Source: Embleya sp051903075 (GTDB taxonomy: Bacteria > Actinomycetota > Actinomycetes > Streptomycetales > Streptomycetaceae). Taken from it: DNA of 64,000 bases. Both the position numbers and the translations under genes were made by a program. Shown here piece after piece: positions 59,811 to 64,000 of the stretch. The notes beneath the pieces are model-generated. The model saw nothing but the letters and a program-made list of their open reading frames with translations, searched no databases and was not told the origin of the DNA. The stretch spans positions 1,426,001 through 1,490,000 of the forward strand of contig NZ_CP182422.1 of NCBI RefSeq assembly GCF_051903075.1, in the 5' to 3' direction. How positions within the stretch are numbered: position 1 is the stretch's first letter; each line of letters opens with the position of its first letter.

Positions 59811-60677
59811 TCAGCCCCCGCAGCCGCCACCGCCACAGCCGCCGCCGCAACTGCTCCCGCCACTGCAACTGCTGCCGCCGTCGCCCCCGCCGCCACCGCT
59901 GCTGCCGGAGCCGCCGTACGCGACCAGCGCGAGCCGGGCGTCCGGGTCCGGGTGTGCGGCCATGCCGAGGCAGGCCACCACGAACAGCCCGGACAGCGCG
60001 CCCGCGCCGACCAGGGCGCCGGAACGGCGGTCGGCCCGCAACCGTGAGGTCAGCTCGCGCAGCTCCCGGCGGCCCGCCGCGGTGGTCCGAAAGCCCGCGG
60101 CGGTCAACCCCGCGAAGACGAAGGTGAGCACGATCATCGGGACCAGGAAGCCGATCGGCCGGCTGTGCGCCAGGCCGTTGACGAAGCGGGCGATGCCCAC
60201 CAGTCCGAGCACGAACAGCAGCCGGGACGGCGTCTTGGCGATCCGACGCGCGAGCGGCGAGTGCAGCAGTCCGCGTTCGACCAGACTGCGCTCGATCTGC
60301 TCCCGCATGGGAGTGCGCGACCAGCCTCGCAGCAGGGCGAGTCGGGTGCCGCGCGTGGTGCGGACGACGTCCAGCATCGCCGCGGCCACCGGCTCCGGCG
60401 GACGCGATCCGGTCGCGGCGGTGACCCGGCCGACCCGCTGGACGTGTACGTAGCCCTCGGTGATCAGCGACGCCAGGGCGGTGTCGGCGACCCGCATCGG
60501 GCCGCCCGCCAGGTAGGCCGCGTCGTACGGGCCCAGCGACCCGCTTCGCGCCTGGCCGCGGACCGCCCAGGCGAGCACGATCCGCAACACGATCGCCAGG
60601 ACCACGAGGCCGAGGGCGATCCCGCCGTAGAGGCGGAGAAATTCGGGACCCGTCAGACCCCACGCCGTGCCGTTCAT
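59811..60677 (-). CDS. TIGR04222 domain membrane protein with Gly/Cys-rich tail
   Basis: A 288-residue membrane protein. The first TM helix (FLRLYGGIALGLVVLAIVLRIVLAW, about 12-36) precedes the TIGR04222 soluble block (LGPYDAAYLAGGPMRVADTALASLITEGYVHV; LLRGWSRTPMREQIERSLVERGLL). A TM pair follows near 150-200, another TM near 230, and a final 35-residue tail of Gly, Ser and Cys with a CSGGSSCGGGCGGGGC pattern. That tail is a hallmark of the family. Function unknown; the cysteines could bind metal or form disulfides outside. The ATG at 60677 has GGGAGGAGACGTCAC. Confidence 0.86.
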   Translation of the reverse strand: MNGTAWGLTGPEFLRLYGGIALGLVVLAIVLRIVLAWAVRGQARSGSLGPYDAAYLAGGPMRVADTALASLITEGYVHVQRVGRVTAATGSRPPEPVAAAMLDVVRTTRGTRLALLRGWSRTPMREQIERSLVERGLLHSPLARRIAKTPSRLLFVLGLVGIARFVNGLAHSRPIGFLVPMIVLTFVFAGLTAAGFRTTAAGRRELRELTSRLRADRRSGALVGAGALSGLFVVACLGMAAHPDPDARLALVAYGGSGSSGGGGGDGGSSCSGGSSCGGGCGGGGCGG

Positions 60678-60970
60678 GTGACGTCTCCTCCCGATGGTCC
60701 GACTCGTGGGTGTGTGCGGCTTGTTCACCCTGATCCGGAAGGTAGCAGTGGCCCGATCCTCCCGGTCAGAGGCATCTCCCTACGTTGCGGGCACCGTCGC
60801 CGCGCGGTCGCCACACGCTCGCCCGGCGGCCCCGTACCGACCCCGCGACCGACCTCGCTCGACTGACTGATCGTCAGAACGGTGCCCGGGCTCGGTCGGA
60901 TCCGCTCGCGGGTGCAGGATGGTGGTACACCCGTACGCACGTGCCGTTCCGCCTTCCCCGAGGAGCCGTC

Positions 60971-62299
60971 ATGACGGAGGCTGTCCGTCCCCAGCCCACC
61001 ACCCGCGCGGAAGACGAGGTCGTCGACCTGTGTCGCGACCTGATTCGCATCGACACGAGCAACTACGGCGACGGATCGGGGCCGGGTGAACGGGCCGCCG
61101 CGGAATACGTCGCCGAAAAGCTGGCCGAGGTCGGCCTGGAGCCGAAGATCTACGAATCCGAGCGCGGCCGGGCCAGCACGGTGGTCCGGATCGAGGGCAC
61201 CGACCGGTCCCGGCCGGGCCTGCTGATCCACGGCCACACCGACGTGGTCCCGGCGAACGCCGCCGACTGGACCCACGACCCCTTCTCGGGCGAGATCGCC
61301 GACGGCTGTGTGTGGGGTCGCGGCGCGGTCGACATGAAGGACATGGACGCGATGGTGCTCGCGGTGCTGCGCGACCGGGTACGGTCCGGCCGGCCGCCCG
61401 CGCGCGACGTCGTACTCGCCTTCGTGGCCGACGAGGAGGCCGGCGGGCTGTACGGCGCCCGGCACCTGGTGAACAACCACGCCGACCTGTTCGAGGGCGT
61501 CACCGAGGCGATCGGCGAGGTCGGCGGCTTTTCCTTCACGGTCAACGAGGACCTGCGGCTCTACCTGGTCGAGACCGCCCAAAAGGGCATGGACTGGATG
61601 CGGCTGATCGTGGACGGCACCGCCGGCCACGGCTCGATGATCGCCAAGGACAACGCGATCACCGAACTGGCCGAGGCGGTCGCCCGGGTGGGACGGCACA
61701 AGTTCCCGGTCCGGGTCACCAAGACGGTGCGCGCGTTCCTGGACGAGGTCTCCGACGCGCTGGGCATCGAACTCGACCCGGACGACATAGAGTCCACCAT
61801 CGAGCGGCTCGGCCCGATCGCGAGCATCATCGGCGCGACCATCCGCAACACCGCGCAGCCGACCATGCTGAACGCCGGGTACAAGGTCAACGTGATCCCC
61901 GGGCAGGCCACCGCCCACCTGGACGGCCGCTTCCTGCCGGGCTTCGAGGACGAGTTCCACGCCGAGTTGGACGCGGTCCTGGGCCCGCGCGTGCGCCGCG
62001 AGACGATCCACACCGACCAGGCCCTGGAGACCGGCTTCGACGGCGCCCTGGTCGAGGCCATGTCGGCCGCGCTGCGCGCGCACGACCCGGCCGCGCGCGC
62101 CGTGCCGTACTGCCTGTCGGGCGGCACCGACGCGAAGTCCTTCGCCGATCTGGGCATCCGCTGCTTCGGGTTCGCGCCGCTCAAGCTGCCGGCCGACCTC
62201 GACTTCGCGGGCATGTTCCACGGCGTGGACGAGCGGGTCCCCGTGGACGGGCTGAAGTTCGGTGTCCGGGTGCTGGATCACCTGCTCGACAACGCGTGA
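60971..62299 (+). CDS. M20-family metallopeptidase
   Basis: A 442-residue zinc hydrolase of the M20/M25/M40 group. LLIHGHTDVVPANAADWTHDPF carries His/Asp ligands (about residues 83-105). CVWGRGAVDMKDMDAMVLAVL follows, then the catalytic Glu pair in VLAFVADEEAGGLYGARHLV, AGHGSMIAKDNAI in the lid domain and a final SGGTDAKSF...FHGVDERVP with the last His ligand. Cleaves peptides or acylated amino acids; substrate unspecified. The ATG at 60971 has CCGAGGAGCCGTC upstream. It is the last housekeeping gene before the chaplin pair. Confidence 0.92.
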   Translation: MTEAVRPQPTTRAEDEVVDLCRDLIRIDTSNYGDGSGPGERAAAEYVAEKLAEVGLEPKIYESERGRASTVVRIEGTDRSRPGLLIHGHTDVVPANAADWTHDPFSGEIADGCVWGRGAVDMKDMDAMVLAVLRDRVRSGRPPARDVVLAFVADEEAGGLYGARHLVNNHADLFEGVTEAIGEVGGFSFTVNEDLRLYLVETAQKGMDWMRLIVDGTAGHGSMIAKDNAITELAEAVARVGRHKFPVRVTKTVRAFLDEVSDALGIELDPDDIESTIERLGPIASIIGATIRNTAQPTMLNAGYKVNVIPGQATAHLDGRFLPGFEDEFHAELDAVLGPRVRRETIHTDQALETGFDGALVEAMSAALRAHDPAARAVPYCLSGGTDAKSFADLGIRCFGFAPLKLPADLDFAGMFHGVDERVPVDGLKFGVRVLDHLLDNA

Positions 62300-62512
62300 G
62301 ACATCGCCGAGCGGGGGGCGCGCGGCCGGGCCCGGGAGGGGATCCCGAGGCCGTGTCGCGCGCCCGTCGGCACCGCCGGCCCGGGGTTTCCCGGGCATCG
62401 GGCCCGAACGAGTGAATACCTCGTGGAGCACGTAGCCTGCGCCCGATCCGGTCGTTTCTTCTTGTGCGGCGCGCATGCGCGTCGTGGTGTCTACAAGGAG
62501 GACGGAAGAATC

Positions 62513-62752
62513 ATGAAGAAGATGGGCAAGGCCGCGTTCATCGTCGCGGCCGGCAGTGGTCTCGTGCTCGCCGGTGCCAGCGGTGCCATGGCCAACGCCG
62601 AGGCGGACGGCGCGGCCGTCGGCTCCCCCGGTGTGCTGTCGGGCAACAACATCCAGGTGCCGATCCACGTGCCGATCAACCTGTGCGGCAACAGCATCGA
62701 CATCATCGGTGTCCTGAACCCCACGTTCGGCAACACCTGCATCAACGCCTGA
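62513..62752 (+). CDS. Short chaplin
   Basis: Secreted amphipathic surface protein that coats aerial hyphae and spores and lowers surface tension. The 79-residue precursor has a Sec signal (MKKMGKAAFIVAAGSGLVLAG, cleaved after AMANA at about residue 29). One chaplin domain follows (GAAVGSPGVLSGNNIQVPIHVPINLCGNSIDIIGVLNPTFGNTC) with the two conserved cysteines (58 and 76) that form an intramolecular disulfide. It resembles ChpE/ChpH-type short chaplins. The ATG at 62513 follows AAGGAGGACGG. A hairpin terminator follows at 62781. Confidence 0.95.
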   Translation: MKKMGKAAFIVAAGSGLVLAGASGAMANAEADGAAVGSPGVLSGNNIQVPIHVPINLCGNSIDIIGVLNPTFGNTCINA

Positions 62753-63065
62753 TCCAGGCCCACGCCCTCGATGGCGTGTGGACGGCCCCGGGACCGCCAA
62801 GGTCTCGGGGCCGTCCCGCTGCGCCGCCCGCTTTCATCCGAGCCCGGCGGCGTCGGCGCATCGACGGTCGTCTTCGTTCAGCCGAGCGCCCGTCCGGGCC
62901 GAAGTGCGGGCGAAAACAATCGGAACACGGTTGCAAGGAAGGCCGAAACTCAGCCATACGAGCGAATCGCCGTCACCCCGGTGACCTCCGGTGTCGACTC
63001 TCGTTGGACGACCGTGCGGGGTCAACGTCCCCCGCCCCTCGCGAGAGAGACACAGGGGTACCTAC
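62753..63065. other. Intergenic region between the two chaplin genes
   Basis: It holds the short-chaplin terminator at 62781-62815, then about 250 bases with locally lower GC near 62915-62960 that should carry the promoter of the long chaplin. No gene is supported; the open frames here are composition artefacts. Confidence 0.7.
62781..62815 (+). terminator. Hairpin after the short chaplin gene
   Basis: GACGGCCCCGGGAC pairs with GTCTCGGGGCCGTC (one G-U) around a 7-nt loop, 28 bp past the stop codon. Confidence 0.8.
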
Positions 63066-63716
63066 ATGCACCAGCTCGCCAAGAAGGGGCTGTTGGTCGT
63101 CGTCGCAACCGCGGGCGCACTCGCGTCCGCGGCTGTCGGCGTGGCCAACGCCGGCAGCGGGGCCGACGGAGCGGCCGTCGGCTCGCCCGGCGTGGCGTCG
63201 GGCAACAACATCCAGGTGCCGATCCACGTCCCGGTGAACATCTGCGGCAACACCGTGAACGTCATCGGTGCGCTGAACCCGGCCTTCGGCAACCACTGCG
63301 CCAACGTGTCGGCCGACAAGCCGCCGCACACGAAGCCTCCGACAACCCACCCGCCGACCAGCAAGCCGCCGACCACGTGCCCGCCGAGCACCAAGCCCCC
63401 GACCACCAAGCCCCCCACCACCAAGCCGCCGACCAGCAAGCCGCCCACCACCGGCGGCTCGACCGGCCACAACACCGGCGGGTCCACGGGCGGCAACACC
63501 GGCGGTACGACCGGTGGCACCACGGGTGGGACCACCGGCGGGTCGACGGGCGGCTCGTCGGCCGGCAGCACCGGCGGCTCGACCGGCGGTTCCTCGCACG
63601 GCGGCGGGGCTCTCGCCGAGACCGGTTCCGACGCGCTGACCGTGGCCCCGATCGGCGCCGCGCTGCTGCTCGGCGGCTTCGTTCTGTACCGTCGCGCGCG
63701 GCCCGCCCGGGACTGA
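63066..63716 (+). CDS. Cell-wall-anchored chaplin with one chaplin domain and a repeat stalk
   Basis: A 216-residue precursor. Signal peptide (about 1-29) precedes one chaplin domain (residues 30-80, Cys60 and Cys78), a KPPTT/KPPTS repeat segment (about 85-129) containing an extra Cys105, and a Gly/Ser/Thr repeat segment (130-181). The sorting signal is LAETG (183-187) with a hydrophobic helix and the RRARPARD tail. Known long chaplins (ChpA-C) have two chaplin domains before the anchor; here one domain sits on an extended stalk. Sortase anchoring to peptidoglycan is expected. Confidence 0.92.
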   Translation: MHQLAKKGLLVVVATAGALASAAVGVANAGSGADGAAVGSPGVASGNNIQVPIHVPVNICGNTVNVIGALNPAFGNHCANVSADKPPHTKPPTTHPPTSKPPTTCPPSTKPPTTKPPTTKPPTSKPPTTGGSTGHNTGGSTGGNTGGTTGGTTGGTTGGSTGGSSAGSTGGSTGGSSHGGGALAETGSDALTVAPIGAALLLGGFVLYRRARPARD

Positions 63717-63788
63717 TCCCGACCCACGGGACCGACCCACATCGACCGGGCGCACGACGCACCCCGACGCACGCCCGGATGGACCGCT

Positions 63789-63810
63789 CGCCCCTGGGAG
63801 GCCAGGGGCG
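63789..63810. terminator. Bidirectional hairpin between chaplin and DUF5703 genes
   Basis: CGCCCCTGG and CCAGGGGCG form a 9-bp stem with a GAGG loop, extendable outward to about 63781-63818 with mismatches. It lies between convergent stop codons. Confidence 0.75.
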
Positions 63811-63849
63811 GGCAGTCCGCGTTTCGCCTCGCTCACATGGTGCGCATCG

Positions 63850-64000
63850 TCACATGGTGCGCACCTGTCGGATGATTCGGCGCCGGAGCACCACCCGGCG
63901 GCTGCCGTCGCCGCGCAGGAGCAGCCGGTCCAGCTCCCAATACCCGTATTCCGCCTGCTCGGTCAGGATCCGACACGCGTCCCCGCGGGACGTGCCGCGC
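63850..64000 (-). CDS. DUF5703 family protein, N-terminus outside window
   Basis: Reading leftward from the window edge, the frame gives RGTSRGDACRILTEQAEYGYWELDRLLLRGDGSRRVVLRRRIIRQVRTM-stop. This is the conserved C-terminal half of the small DUF5703 proteins of streptomycetes, which typically end RRRIIRQVRAT. About 50 codons are visible of an expected 60-65, so only a short N-terminus is missing. Function unknown. Its place next to chaplins agrees with the conserved local gene order. Confidence 0.8.
   Translation of the reverse strand, partial: RGTSRGDACRILTEQAEYGYWELDRLLLRGDGSRRVVLRRRIIRQVRTM

Overview
The window is about 72% G+C actinobacterial chromosome. Long GC-rich genes, many GTG starts, ATGA/GTGA stop-start overlaps, a mycothiol ligase (mshC), two chaplins and an LAETG sortase signal point to a mycelial member of the Streptomycetaceae. 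Conserved Streptomyces core genes (DUF3090, SCO1664-like, mshC, chaplins, DUF5703, msiK) sit beside a large catabolic region. I recall these as separate in S. coelicolor, so a relative such as Embleya or Yinghuangia is possible, but this is inference. No rRNA, tRNA or CRISPR was seen.

Region 1 (1-14.7 kb) is a purine/ureide catabolic supercluster. Left-facing genes encode allantoicase, allantoinase, glycerate kinase, glyoxylate carboligase, tartronate-semialdehyde reductase and hydroxypyruvate isomerase. Right-facing genes encode OHCU decarboxylase, HIU hydrolase, urate oxidase and 8-oxoguanine deaminase. A malate synthase and a divergent IclR-family (AllR-like) regulator close the block. Together they can take 8-oxoguanine/urate through allantoin to glyoxylate, and then to glycerate or malate. 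Two palindromes (TTCAACA-N3-TGTTGAA at three promoters, TTCC-N7-GGAA at two) suggest one in-window regulon.

Region 2 (14.7-18.4 kb) holds a tandem-domain TetR regulator, an SDR, a 56-residue basic protein and a glycerophosphodiesterase. Region 3 (18.5-25.4 kb) is a translationally coupled hydroxyproline-type pathway: a three-subunit FAD/[2Fe-2S] dehydrogenase, a DapA-like deaminase and a two-cysteine epimerase. A GntR regulator and a divergent prolyl aminopeptidase follow. Region 4 (25.5-38.2 kb) carries a lactate-monooxygenase-like flavoprotein, a tandem intergenic repeat, LtrA, an AsnC/gamma-lyase pair, a flavin monooxygenase/TetR pair with four operators, a solute-binding lipoprotein, and an MMPL-histidine kinase-response regulator operon.

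Region 5 (38.2-43.1 kb) is decayed accessory DNA: a MarR fragment, an ADP-ribosylglycohydrolase lacking its metal motif, an IS3 transposase remnant, a frameshifted lipoprotein remnant and a roughly ten-unit 75-bp tandem array. Region 6 (43.1-64 kb) returns to core genes: DUF6643, MOSC, msiK, a RecD-like protein with degraded ATPase motifs, a frameshifted GNAT, oxidoreductases, CorA, the phosphomutase/DUF3090/SCO1664/mshC set, cyclopropane synthase, a TIGR04222 protein, an M20 peptidase, two chaplins and DUF5703.
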